A DNA stretch of 64,000 nucleotides from Laguncularia racemosa. Taxonomy: Eukaryota > Streptophyta > Magnoliopsida > Myrtales > Combretaceae. Under the pieces are notes generated by a model. It had not been told where the DNA came from. It saw nothing but the letters and a program-made list of their open reading frames with translations, and did no database searches. The position numbers and the translations under genes were made by a program. The DNA lies in contig JBBMOL010000073.1 of NCBI GenBank assembly GCA_037954665.1, forward strand, positions 3,038,001 to 3,102,000, given 5' to 3'. Of this stretch, positions 23,640 through 34,754 are shown one piece after another; position 1 is the first letter of the stretch, and every line of letters begins with the position of its first letter.

Positions 23640-25880
23640 GGTCTTGAAACAAGATAAAGCACTTTAGGGATTGCCCACATCAAGCTTTGTATCGAGAGTT
23701 TTGACTTCTTGGTGATAAAAACATCATCAAGTGGCCAAGTAAGTAGGCAACTCGAATTGTATCTCCTTGTGCTGAATTGTTGAATGCTTGAGCAAGTAGG
23801 TGATCCAATATAGATCTCCCTATGCTAAATATAATACTAAGCAAGCTACGTGCCTAAGAGGATTGAACAGTTCGCTCTAGGGTGATTGCAAATAGTGAAG
23901 TGACAATAGCTATAAAAAAAAAAAACTTCTATGCCAACCCAAGGTGATGAGTGTTGCTCTAAGTAGTGGCACCATTAGGGGAACTTATTAAATAGTGTGG
24001 AATTCAAGAGGTCATAGGTCTTCCTAAATAAGCATTGATTTTATTTATCCTTTAGAGCATAAATGCATGCACATTAAATGCATTGCACAACTGTCATTAC
24101 CTCGTTAATCGAGACATGAGTGGGAAATGCATGCAATTTGAGCCGTTGATTTGAATTGTGGGCTACATGTCAAGATCGAGTCGAAGGACATTGCAACGTG
24201 TCCTTTCACATGCCATTGCTTCGTTCTCTATACCTTTATGTTCATATACCAATCATCTTAGCCAATTCTACACTTTCGCCATTTCGAATTTACTAAGTCA
24301 GAATCTCTTGCATTTTTAAGACTTCTCAAACCACAATATCAACTCCATTACTATCAATCTTCGTTTTGATTCAAGTAAGTATGGCATTTTCTTCTTTCTC
24401 TTGCACCCATACCGACCGAGAAGAGAGAGGCATCCCTACCCCTCAGTTGATGGTAGAAGAGATTCTCTAACGCAAGTCTAGCATGACTAAAGAGTTAAGT
24501 GGGAGATTAGATAGGGAAATCAACATTGTACCAGTGATTGTATAGATCTTGAGGGATGTTTATCCTGATGACAACAAGGAATGTTGACCAAAGCAACCAC
24601 TCTATACGTTGTTCGAGGGGAACACCCTTAGCAAGGTTTGTAGCCTCATGACATATGAGGAACTAGTGGAGGTGAAGAAAGACTTCCCGCTGTAACCTTA
24701 CCGTTAGAAGATCGAGAAGTTGTAGGGTAACAACCATATTGCCCTCATAGTTGGTCTTGAAGATGAGACGAAGCACTTTAGAGACTATTTACACCAAGCA
24801 CTGTGTCATGAGTTTCGATTTGTTGGTGATAGATGCATCATTGAGTGGTTAAGCAAGCAAGTGACCCAACCTAGATCTTCTTGTGCCGAATCATTAAATA
24901 CTTGAGCAAGCAAGCGATCTAATCTGGATCTCCCTATGCTAAATATAGTAGGTAGTTTAAGTGCCAAGGTGGACTGAACAACTGACTTTGGGTGATTGCA
25001 AATAGTGAAGTTGCAATAGCCATAAAAAAAAAAAAAAACTTCTATGTTAACCTGAGGTGATAAGTGTTGCTCCGAAGAGTGGCACCATTGGGGGACTAAA
25101 TTAGACAATGTAGAATTCAATGAGTCATAGGTCTTCACTAGTAAGCATTGACTTGATTTTTCTTTTGGCATTGAAATGCATGAGCATTAAATGCACTGCA
25201 CAATTGTCATTGCCTCGTTAATCAAGATATGGGCGGGAAATGCATGTGAGCACAATCTAAGCTATTGATTTGAATTGTGGGCCATATATCAAGATTAGGT
25301 CGGAGGATGCCGCATCGTGTCCTTTTATAGGCCATCGTTTCATTCTCCACACCTTTATGTATATATACTGATCACCTTAGCCAATTCCACACTTCGCCAT
25401 TTTAAATTCACTAAATCAAAATCTCTTGCATTTTCAAGACTTCTCAAACCATAATATCAACTCCATCACCATCAATCTTTGTTTTGATTCAAGTAAGTAT
25501 GGCATCTTCTTCTTCCTCTCGCACCTAAACCAACCAAGAGAGGAGAGGCATCCCCCTTATGGGCAATGGTAGAAGAGGTTCTCTAGCGTAGCTCTAGCAT
25601 GGTTACAAAGTCAAGCGGGATTTTAGATAGGGAAATCAACATTGTAGCAATGATCACATAAATCCTGAGGGATGTTTATTCTGATGATGGTAAGGAACGC
25701 TAATCGACGCAATTGCTTTATACATTGGTCAAGGAAGGGAATACCCCTAATGGGGTTTATAGCCTCATGACGTACAAGAAATTGGTGGAGGTGAGGAAGT
25801 GCTTTAGTCACAACCCCATAGTTATAAGATCAAGACACTATAAGGTGACGATTGTGTTACCTTATGGTTGGTCGTTGGTT
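23640..25880 (+). repeat. Internal tandem duplication of about 1.1 kb in the retroelement
   Basis: Two diverged copies lie head to tail, about 23640-24755 and 24756-25880. Matching landmarks are AGATCTCCCTATGCTAAATA, GGTGATTGCAAATAGTGAAG followed by a poly-A run, GATTCAAGTAAGTATGGCAT, and TAGGGAAATCAACATTGTA. The spacing between matching points is about 1.11-1.12 kb. The duplicated part holds the 5' end of the antisense extra ORF, so that ORF has two start regions (ATG at 24381 and at 25499). Confidence 0.85.
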
Positions 25881-28080
25881 TTGCCTTTACCTTAAGCACA
25901 TGAATTTTGGGTTACAAGTTCCATTTAGCAATTTCCAAAGGGAGTTTTTCACCTACCATCATGTGTCACTGACTCAACTCGTACCAAAAGCCTACAATTT
26001 TTTTATTGCGTTTAAAGCACTCTATGAGCATTTCCTCATTTGAGCTATGCCACAACTACTCTGCTATTTCTACGAGTTTAAAAGTTCGAACGACAATTGG
26101 TATTACTTAACTAGTTGTCCTAGTAGGAAACTATTGGTTGGGCTAGAGTCGTCTATGCATGGGTAGAAGAATAAGTTCTTGGTTATTGTGTGTGAGACAA
26201 AACCTAATTTCTAGATAAAATGGACTAAATTGATTTGCACTTCTACTATACACTTGTTAGGCCCCAGTGATAGGGCTATGGTTGATTGGATAATAGCCGA
26301 GCTTCAAAAGAGGTTGGATAGTCTATGGAATGCATTAAAGGTGGTTGATAAGCACCTCTACGATGGAAAGCTCACAAGTAGTGTAGTTGTAGAGGGGGAA
26401 GGAGGTACATTTATGACTTTAGCTGTGAAGTGAGTTGCCATGAAAAGTCATGTTCAACTAAGTCTTCCAAGAGGATGACTCTCCTCATGAGCTCCTAGCT
26501 TGACACAATACACTTCCCTTTTTGTTTCTTATTTATTCTAATGTACTTATTACCTTTTTCCTTTGTAGACATGTAGCTTTGTGAGGACGGTGCTATGGAC
26601 CTTTGTAGACTTACAAAGAGGAAAGCTACTATTATGGCAAAGAAGACAAAAAGAGCTCCTTTTAGGGTTGCTGAAGTAAGGAGGGCTCCTATTCCTCGTC
26701 CTAGAGAATCCTACCTAACTATTAAGGAAGGCAAAAGGACAATGGGGGGTGGAAGGTAGCCAAAAGCCCTTGAGGTTATAATGAAGGAGAAGGGGAAGGC
26801 TCCCAAAGGAGCCACTCCTCAATTGAGGAAACAATCCTACGTTGATACTATCGAGGTGAGGTAAGAAGGAGGCCAATTGGGTCGAGCTCCCAAAGGCGTC
26901 ATGCAACTCAATGCAGATTCTGAATCTACTGAGTAGCTTGTTGAACGACGAGGTATGGGGTTGGCCCTATTAGTCAAAGAGAGGGTGGAAAAGACCACTT
27001 CCTCGACTTTGAGGCTTCAATCACCTTAAGAGGAAGGTCAAATCTATCATCCTCTTTAGCCAATCTATGCCTCAACTAATGGTCTTAGTGATAGGTGGAT
27101 TAGTCACGAAGTTTTGAGGGGTAGTATTCTACCTAGGGAAGAGGCCACCATTGAAGGCAACCTTCGGGGAATGTCATGGGAGAGCATTGAGAAGCTTATC
27201 AACGCAAAGCTTCATGATGTAAGTGCTCACACCCAAACTGTCTCTCTTTCTCACTCTCTTAGCTTCGTGCTCTACTATATAGTTTGTCGAGCATCTAATG
27301 AAGTCATTTGATCCTTAGGGGGGCGAGCTTAAGCAAATAAGAGAGCTTTATTTCAAACACAAAGCCTTAACCTCCCAACATTTTTGTCTTTATAGGAGCT
27401 ATAAGAAGCTTTCTAACGGCATGTATACTATGTCACAAAAAGCAAAGGATGCAGAAGAAGCCACTCAGAGAATCCAAGAGGAAGCTCACCATCAATTGAC
27501 TCAAATGGAGGAGCTTTAGATGAGGGCCAAAGTAGAGGTGAATGCACTAAGGGCATGGATGGATATAGAGGTCAGAGCCAGCACAGACCTGGTCACTAAG
27601 GTGACTAAACTTAAAAGATGCAATGGGGACCTAGTAGTTGAAGTTCGGAGGCTCTTTAGCTAGCTTGAGAGTGCCTACAAGTAGTTAGAGAGTGCAAGCA
27701 AGCAACTCAAGTCTTAGGAGGCAACCTATGCAAAGAGAGAAGATAACCTTCATGCTAAAATCTGACAACTATTTAGGGGTGCTGAACAGGATAAAGCTCG
27801 CTTGCTCAAGCTAGAGAACACCGGTGTAGTTGTAGCGGACCTTACGGTTTTAGAGAAACAAATCTTTAACAAGATCATGGCCAATAAGGAATGGTTTGAC
27901 CTCTAGGAGTGCAAACTTATGGAGGACATACACTTAGCTAAGGCTGAGATCTTAAAGGTGCATCTCAATTATGATCTCAATTGTTTAGACTACTATGATG
28001 ATTTACCAAATGTCGTTGTTGAAGTTGAAGGTAAAGTTGTTGAAGATGAGCCAATAATGGGGGTGGCAGTTGAAGGCTAA
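25499..28080 (+). pseudogene. Extra ORF antisense to pol (Tat-type aORF, PF04195-like), decayed
   Basis: This lies between integrase and the 3' LTR, on the strand opposite to gag-pol. The start reads MASSSSSRT. Open pieces then give LMTYKKLVEVRKCFS (about 25767-25811), FSNFQREFFTYHHVSLTQLVPKAYNF (about 25926-26010), a basic stretch, and a long charged helix-rich, coiled-coil-like tail (27320-28080) with AKDAEEATQRIQEEAHHQL and VLEKQIFNKI. The middle block resembles the plant 'putative gypsy type transposon' family (PF04195) found as extra ORFs in Tat elements. Stops are nearly all TAG, many where CAG would fit. Its function in live elements is not known to me. No frame survives here. Confidence 0.65.
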
Positions 28081-29293
28081 GATCCTCAAGGTAGTGGACA
28101 CGAACTTGCTGAGGAATAGGAGTGCATCAAGGAAGATCAAAATCAAGAGAGGAGGTTAGGCCACAATCAAACCAAGGATAATCCCATGTCCCCTTCGAGC
28201 TTAAAATCACCTTAAGATCCTATGCCACCATCAGAGTTACATCCTATTAGAGAATTGTTGTAGCAAATGTTGATGAGATTATTTGATCATCCCCTCCCCC
28301 CAGAATTAGTTAACTTTTATTTCTATTCTAGTGACTATCATTTTTCTAAGTTAATATGCCAACTTCTGGTTGTAAATTTTAATAGACCTTGATTATGTTT
28401 ATTTGAATATGATATGCTCACATGTTTGCCCTTATTTTTTACCCTTTTTTTTGTTATTCTTCTATGGTTTACTTATTGCATGACTTGGGTTTTCTATTCA
28501 TTTGAACTTAAATTCCCATTTTAGTTTGTTTCTTATTTATAGGTTATGCTCATGGGGTGCCCTCGAACGTCTGGACCTTAAGTTTTGTCGATGAGTTGCC
28601 AATGGATGTTTTGAGAGGACTTGAAGAGTTCAGATGCTTTGACTATTTAATAATAATGCAAGAGCTAAAGAGTCAATCTACTCCTTAAGGGGTGGAGACA
28701 TCAGGCCATCAAGAGTCCACTTGCGTGTCAAGTTTAAATCATGGACTTGATGTAATTAGTGGTCTATTAACTATAGTAAGGTTGTGACTAGTTGTGATCA
28801 AGAGTCCATTCACTTTAAATAGGTTAGGACTTCATGAGTTTATTAAGTCCATTCACCTTGAAATAGGTTAGGATAAAGTATAAAAACATAATTTAAAACA
28901 AACAAATTTACAATATGAAACAACTTCATTCACTGTCAAAATAATTGAGTACATGAATAGGTGAGCAAAAATCTAATCAAAGTAGAGCCTAAGGTTGTTG
29001 GAATTCTAAGTTCAAGGAATAGGTTGGCCATTCAACCTCTCTAGCCTATATGCCCTATTACTTAAGTCTTCAACAATCTTGATTGGGTCCTTCTAATTTA
29101 GCACAAGCTTTCCTTGACTTTTATGAGATTTGGTTGCTTATAACCTTCTACAAACCAAGTCACTAGGCTAGAAGACTTCATTCCTAACCTTTTTGTCGTA
29201 ATAGCAATCAACTTGATGTTGTTATGTGGCTACTTGAATCCAAGTAGTGTCTCGAATCTCTTCAATTGTGTCTAGGTTAGCTTATAGTTCGAG

Positions 29294-30252
29294 CTAGTTG
29301 GTCGCTAAATCTATAATCAGTGTTTTGATATTTAGAAGCTCTAATTCGATGGGGTAGATGACTTTAGAGCTAAAGGCGAGCCTAAATAGAATTTCCCCTA
29401 TGGGTGCTTGATGAGTAGTTTGGTATCCCCACAAGATGGTCAAAAGCTCATCCACCCACCTACCTTTAGCTTGATTTACTCTCTTTTTTATGCTATTAAG
29501 CACAATCTTGTTCATAGCCTTGACTTGCCCATTAGATTGGGGTTGTGCTACTGAGGTGTAGTGAACCTTGATGTGATTGTCGTTGCAAAACTTCATAAAC
29601 TTCTAGTTGTCAAACTACATCCCATTGTTGATTATCAATACATATGGAACACCATATCTACTAAGGTTGTTGTTGAGGACAAAGGCCTTGACATTTCTTT
29701 CAGTGATCTTGGTCATGCCTTCAACCTCTACCCACTTAGTGAAGTAATTCATAGTGACAATGATAAATTGTTGCTATCCAGACTCATGGAGAAAGGGTCC
29801 TAAAATGTTTAACCCCCACTAGGAAAAGGGCAAAGGACTAACAAGAGACTGCAAATAATTGCTCGATGCATGCTCTATATATGCATGCTTTTGACATTAC
29901 ATACATTTCCTTGCAAAATGCTCAGTGTCTTCCCTCGTGGTAGGCCAACAATAACCAACTTTATGTGCTCTAATGTAAAGGGCTTGGCTTTTGACATGAT
30001 TACTACATATCCCCATATGTAGTTCTTTCAATGACCGTTAGCCTACTTCTGGTTGGACACATCTAAAGAGTGGCTATGTAGTTCTTTCAACAACCGTTGG
30101 CCTTCTTCTGGCTGGACACATCTAAAGAGTGGCATGCTTAGGCCTCTTTTGTAGAGAAGATTCCCAACAATGGTATAATTTGCAACCTTATACATGAGCA
30201 TCCAAGCCTCCTTTTTGTCTTGCAGAAAAGTGTCATTCTTCAAGTAGTCCAT
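29294..30252 (-). pseudogene. Integrase of the Ty3/gypsy element, decayed
   Basis: 30252-30043 (-) is the zinc-binding N-terminal part (NLLYKRGLSMPLFRCVQPEE). It is cut short by a 59-bp tandem duplication (about 30016-30133) that shifts the frame. 29596-29294 (-) is the end of the catalytic core and beyond: TSVAQPQSNGQVKAMNKIVL and WVDELLTILWGYQTTHQAPIG. In working elements the motif reads HPQANGQVE, so the catalytic Glu of the DD35E triad is Lys here (codon at 29519-29521). The enzyme is therefore dead by both frame and active site. Confidence 0.88.
30016..30133. repeat. 59-bp tandem duplication inside integrase
   Basis: The block TATGTAGTTCTTTCAA through CATCTAAAGAGTGGC is present at about 30016 and again at about 30075. 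The copies have a few differences. As 59 is not a multiple of 3, it breaks the integrase frame right after the PEEG motif. Confidence 0.85.
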
Positions 30253-30399
30253 GATAGGGTCTATCTAACATGGTTTAGCCGACATAGGATGAATTTTCAT
30301 AACTTGAGCCAAGCTCTTATTGATGCTCTTGTTTAGGAGGTACTCAATAAAGACCTTTTCCTGTTTATCTAGATTATGAATGCTTATAGACATAAGCTT

Positions 30400-31900
30400 T
30401 GACAACTTATTAACCTCAGAGTTTTGGTTTGTTATTATTATTTGTCATGTGATGTATTCTACTATGAAATCTACAAGGACTTAGGCTTTTATTGCATCTT
30501 TTGGTTAGTATTGTACCCCGAAAGTACTTAACTCTAGGGTATACTTCATCATCCGACCTAATGTTTCTGGCTTGTGCAATACGCTCCACAATGATTGATT
30601 AATTAAGACTATTACTTGATGTGCTTCAAAATAAGGTAGTAGTCTTCTAGCTAAGATCACTACTGTAAGAGAAAATCCTCCACCTTTGAGTACCTCGTTT
30701 TGGGCCCCTAAAGGATACGGTTAATGTAGTAAACTGACTTATACTCCCTTCCTTTAGCTTGTACTAGCACAAAGGAGAAAGTTGGGTCACTACAGAGAGA
30801 TATAAGAATAAGTCCTTACTTAGAACCAATTTCGAGAATATAGGTGGACTTGTTAAGAACTACTTCAACTTCTTAAACGCAATTTCACATTATTTGGTCC
30901 ATGGGAAATTTGTTGGGTTCTATAGGACCTTGAAGAATTTGGAACAATTATCTCCACTTTTGGAAACAAATCTATTCAATGCGACAACTTATCTTGTGAG
31001 CTATTGTACTTCTTTTATTGACTTAGAGGGTTGTAGAGTACAACTCATATCTTCTCTATGTTAGCCTCAATGCCACGTTATGTGACCATATATCCAAGAA
31101 ACTTGCTTGAGGCCATCCCAACGATGCACTTTTAGGGATTTAGCTTCATATTGTATTGCCTTATGGTGTTAAATGTTTCTTGTAAGTCTTAGAAATAGCC
31201 TTCGAGCCTTATGCTTTTGACGATCATATTGTCAATGTATACTTCAATGTTTTGTCTAATTTGCTGCTCGAACATCTTCATCACCAACCTCTAGCATGTA
31301 GCCCTAGCATTTTTTTAGGCTAAAAGGCATGAATTTATAGTAATAAGTACCAAAGTTAGTAATAAGCGAAGTGTGTACTTCATCCTCTAACTCTATCTTG
31401 ATCTAGTTATATCTAGAAAAAGCATCCATGAAATTAAAGAAGGCATGGCTAAAGGTAGAATCGACAAGTTAGTTGGTTTGAGAGAGGGAAAAATAGTCCT
31501 TTAAGTAGGCTTCGTTAAAGTCTATGTAATCTATACACATCTAGCACTTCCCATTAGACTTCTTGACTAATACATAGTTGACTAGCTAGGTCAAGTAACA
31601 TTTCTTTTGATGAATCTACTTTTAGCAACTTTTTCACCTCTTTCTTGATAGTTGCTTACCGTTCAGATGCAAAGTGTCTTTTTTCTACTTAACAACTTTG
31701 GTATTGCTATTAATATTGAAGTGGTCCATCATCACTTCATGGGAGATGCCTAACATTTCTAATGAGGACCAAGCAAACACATCACTATTATAATTGAGAA
31801 AGTTGATAAGCTGATGTTTAAGTTTTGTGGGCATTGACATTCCTACCCTTGTAGTCTACTCGGTGCTACTACCAAGCTAGATTTCTTCTATTTCCTCAAC
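30400..31900 (-). pseudogene. Reverse transcriptase and RNase H of the Ty3/gypsy element, decayed
   Basis: On the - strand the RT palm reads NIEVYIDNMIVKS, where live elements have YVDDM. The second catalytic Asp is Asn (codon at 31228-31230). After it come LNPKKCIVGMASSKFLGYM and RGIEANIEKI, standard gypsy RT text. Toward lower coordinates the RNase H end reads LGRMMKYTLELSTFGVQY and IKAxVLVDFIVE. Many stops interrupt it. The pseudogene adjoins protease on one side and integrase on the other in the usual order. Confidence 0.85.
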
Positions 31901-32208
31901 CAGTTCTCCCTTAGAACTCGACTTGCCCTATAGTGAAGCTTCTATAGTGAACAACTCCTCTTGCTTTAAAGCCTTCAAATGTAATGTGTGCACTAGCTCC
32001 TGATCTCCACTGCACACACTCACTTCTTCAAGCGTTGGGAATTTTGCCTTAAGATGCGATGTTGAGGAGATCATCTTAAAGGTGTTCAAATTTAATCATC
32101 CTAGTATTACATTGTAGGGTAACTAATAGTCCACCACCAAAGCTAGGCCATAATATCATCGTTCCCCAGCTCCATGGGGAGGGTGATGATGCCTACAGCC
32201 TATATAGG

Positions 32209-32469
32209 TTAGTTGTTAAACCTATACAAATCGTAATTGTAGAGCTTTACCCTTATTTTGAGCTTGGGCAGCATTTGGTTGAAGGCATGTTTAAAGATTA
32301 TATCTATAGAGCTACTTGTGTCTATTGGGATCTTTCTTACATCAAATTTGGAAATTCTTACGCTAATCACCAAGGCATCATCATGGGGGGTTTGAAGCCC
32401 CTCAAGGTCTTCATCTGAGAAGGATACAAATATATCCACTCTTGGCTTCTTACTATATAAGCTCATCAC
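32209..32469 (-). pseudogene. Retroviral-type aspartic protease of the Ty3/gypsy element, decayed
   Basis: 86 open codons read VDIFVSFSDEDLEGLQTPHD, then DALVISVRISKFDVRKIPID and TSSSIDIIF. The layout matches the Tat-type protease segment (FSDEDLEGVQxPHxDALV…RRxLVDNGSSADIL). The active-site DNGSS is DTSSS here. It is followed by RT downstream on the same strand. Confidence 0.75.
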
Positions 32470-32530
32470 CTACTAGCTAGTTAGGGTATAAGCTGAGCTC
32501 GAGGAGCTCAACTGGCTTCTCCACCCCCAC

Positions 32531-32549
32531 CCACCCCCCCCCCCCCCCT
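32531..32549. repeat. Poly-C tract
   Basis: An almost pure C run follows CCACCCCCACCCA within the decayed element between gag and protease. It is a likely slippage product and a place where assembly length may be unreliable. Confidence 0.9.
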
Positions 32550-33065
32550 AATGATGATGTTAATAACACTATTGGAGGCTTTGTTGAGGTAGTTGTCATT
32601 ATTTCTATTGTCCGACTTATTACGACCTTACTCTTCCCACTGTCCCTAAGTAAGTTGCTCAATGAAACTATTAGGGTCAACAATATACTCCCGAAGATAT
32701 CCACATTAGACAAGATCTTTAAGAGCATTTTTAGGCTAATAACACTCATCTATATTGTGACCCCTATTTTTGTAGAAGTCGTAGTATTTATTGGAGTTTT
32801 TCCTATTCAAATAACCTCGTAATCTTGTTGGTTTAGGCAAGACACCCATGTTATAAACCTTCATAAAAATATCCTCCACTGGTTGGTTAAATTGGGTATA
32901 TGTTGTGAAGCTTAGGATGGTGCATTTTCTATCCCTTACACCATTATCTTAAGATGACCCTTCATCCTACTTTAGGTTTAGACAATCATTGATGGATCCC
33001 TTATTATCCTTCTTCTTGTCTAACTTGTTTTGATCGAACTACCTCCTAATAAGGATAAAGTCCTT

Positions 33066-33311
33066 TTATTGGATGTACTTTCTCACTTTTTCCTTGAACT
33101 CTTTAAAGCAATTAGGCTTATTCTTCACTAAGGATTTAGAGAAATCTCCAATAGGCTTGACACTTTGAATTATAGCATTGAAGGTAACACCTTTATTAAT
33201 GTTGGGAATCTCTAACATTGCAACATTAAATCGAGCAAGGTAGTCCCTGATCAGTTCATCATGACCTTGCTTTAGGGTTGATGAGTCCTTCACAAGGAGC
33301 TTGTTGGCCAA
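33066..33311 (-). pseudogene. gag fragment of the Ty3/gypsy element
   Basis: 81 open codons include LKQGHDELIRDYLARFNVAM and the following EIPNINKGVTFNAIIQSVKP, typical of the retrotransposon gag domain (DESLRDYxxRFNxExxxIPN). It is preceded toward 34 kb by further broken gag-like text. A zinc knuckle was not found. Confidence 0.8.
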
Positions 33312-34253
33312 GAAGTGTTATTGGAACTATTTGGCTAGTTCATCAAACGAAGAGGTAGAATTTGGTGGTAAATTGTGATACTATGTATGAGTAGCCTTGT
33401 GTAAGGTACTTGAGAAAACCTTGCAAGCGACCACATTACTAAGGTTGTGCCGGTTCATCATTGCTCGAAAATGGCACATGTAATCGCTTGGGTCTATAAT
33501 CCCATCATGTGTGCCAAGTTATAGGAGGCAAACATTTAGAGGTAAGACCTCATTTTGAATCGCTTAATTGAATGTAATATGATTTATTAAGAATTAGGCT
33601 AATGGGTTGTCTTTTCTTACTCTCTTTTAGGTTAAAGAGTTCTTAATGTAATCATCAATGTAGTTGATATATGTATCACCGATCTATTTATTAGCTTACG
33701 TATAAGTGTTTGATGGCTCAAGCACATTGTTCTAAGCAGGGTTGTCATTATGGCTACATGATGCAATTGGTAGAGCAATAAGGGGAGGTGCTCTTCCTTA
33801 GGATGTAGCAAGCTAGATTAGGTCAATGGGAGCAAGGTTGTGGTTTTCTGCAAACTTAAATTATTGAGCTACCTATTGAACTGGTATTAGTAGAGGTGGT
33901 AGAATGTTGTTGTGTGGTGGTTCTATAGAATGTGTGGATATATTCTACAATTCTAGCATATTGTTGAGCTACTTCAATTCTGCCACTTAGGTTTGGAGCT
34001 TAGCTTTATCATTGCATATTATTTCGTTTTATGCTACCAACGTTTTACAAAGGTTTTCCAAATCTTGGAAACGCTAGGTGTTAATTTGCCTAGAATTTGT
34101 GTTTGTAATTTGGGGTCAAGGGTGTTGTTAGGATGTTATGGCTTAGACAGTCTAGTCCACCACCAAAGCTTCTACTATTTCCTTGGATTTGGTTTTTTTT
34201 TAGCGAGGTTCCATATGTTTTGTTGTGATTAAGATGACGAAAACGACGTTAAA

Positions 34254-34754
34254 TGTTGTGTTAGGTTTCTAAGAGGTGGTTAAATCAATTGAAAAGGGGA
34301 AACAAGTTAGGCTATTGGGAATGCCAAATTTTGTTCCAGCATAGTCACTTTGATACCTAAGTTAGCATAAGTAAGAAATGGATAAGATATAGAAATGTCG
34401 AGAGTATCAAGGTTCAAAGGTCCTTTACTCGGTAGTTTTCATAATCTATTTGTGAGGGTTGTGGATGATTTCAACATAGGAAGTACATTAATTCTTAAGA
34501 TATTTTCCTATATTGCAGGGTTGTATCTTTAACTAGGCCCTTTCTTTATCTGTGTCATTCTCTCGTACTTATTCATTGTGGGAATATATACAAAGATCTG
34601 AACTAGAGGAGGTTGAGAACTTATAACTTAAAGCCAACCAATTTTGTGTTAAAATAAAATGGGACAGGTCGGCATGGTCAAGTGGAGTTTAAATAGAAGC
34701 TTAAGTGGGCTTAAATGAGCCTCGGGGGTTTAATTCCAAAATGTTTTATCAACA
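34254..34754 (-). repeat. 5' LTR of the Ty3/gypsy element
   Basis: It begins TGTTGTGTTAGG and ends ATCAACA on the + strand, about 500 bp, and is diverged from the other LTR. Just inside, on the - strand, is TTTAACGTCGTTTTCGTCA. This can be read as a decayed primer-binding site of the TGGCGCCGTTGCCGGGGA kind, with several of the differences being C-to-T or G-to-A changes. The PBS reading is an inference. Confidence 0.8.
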
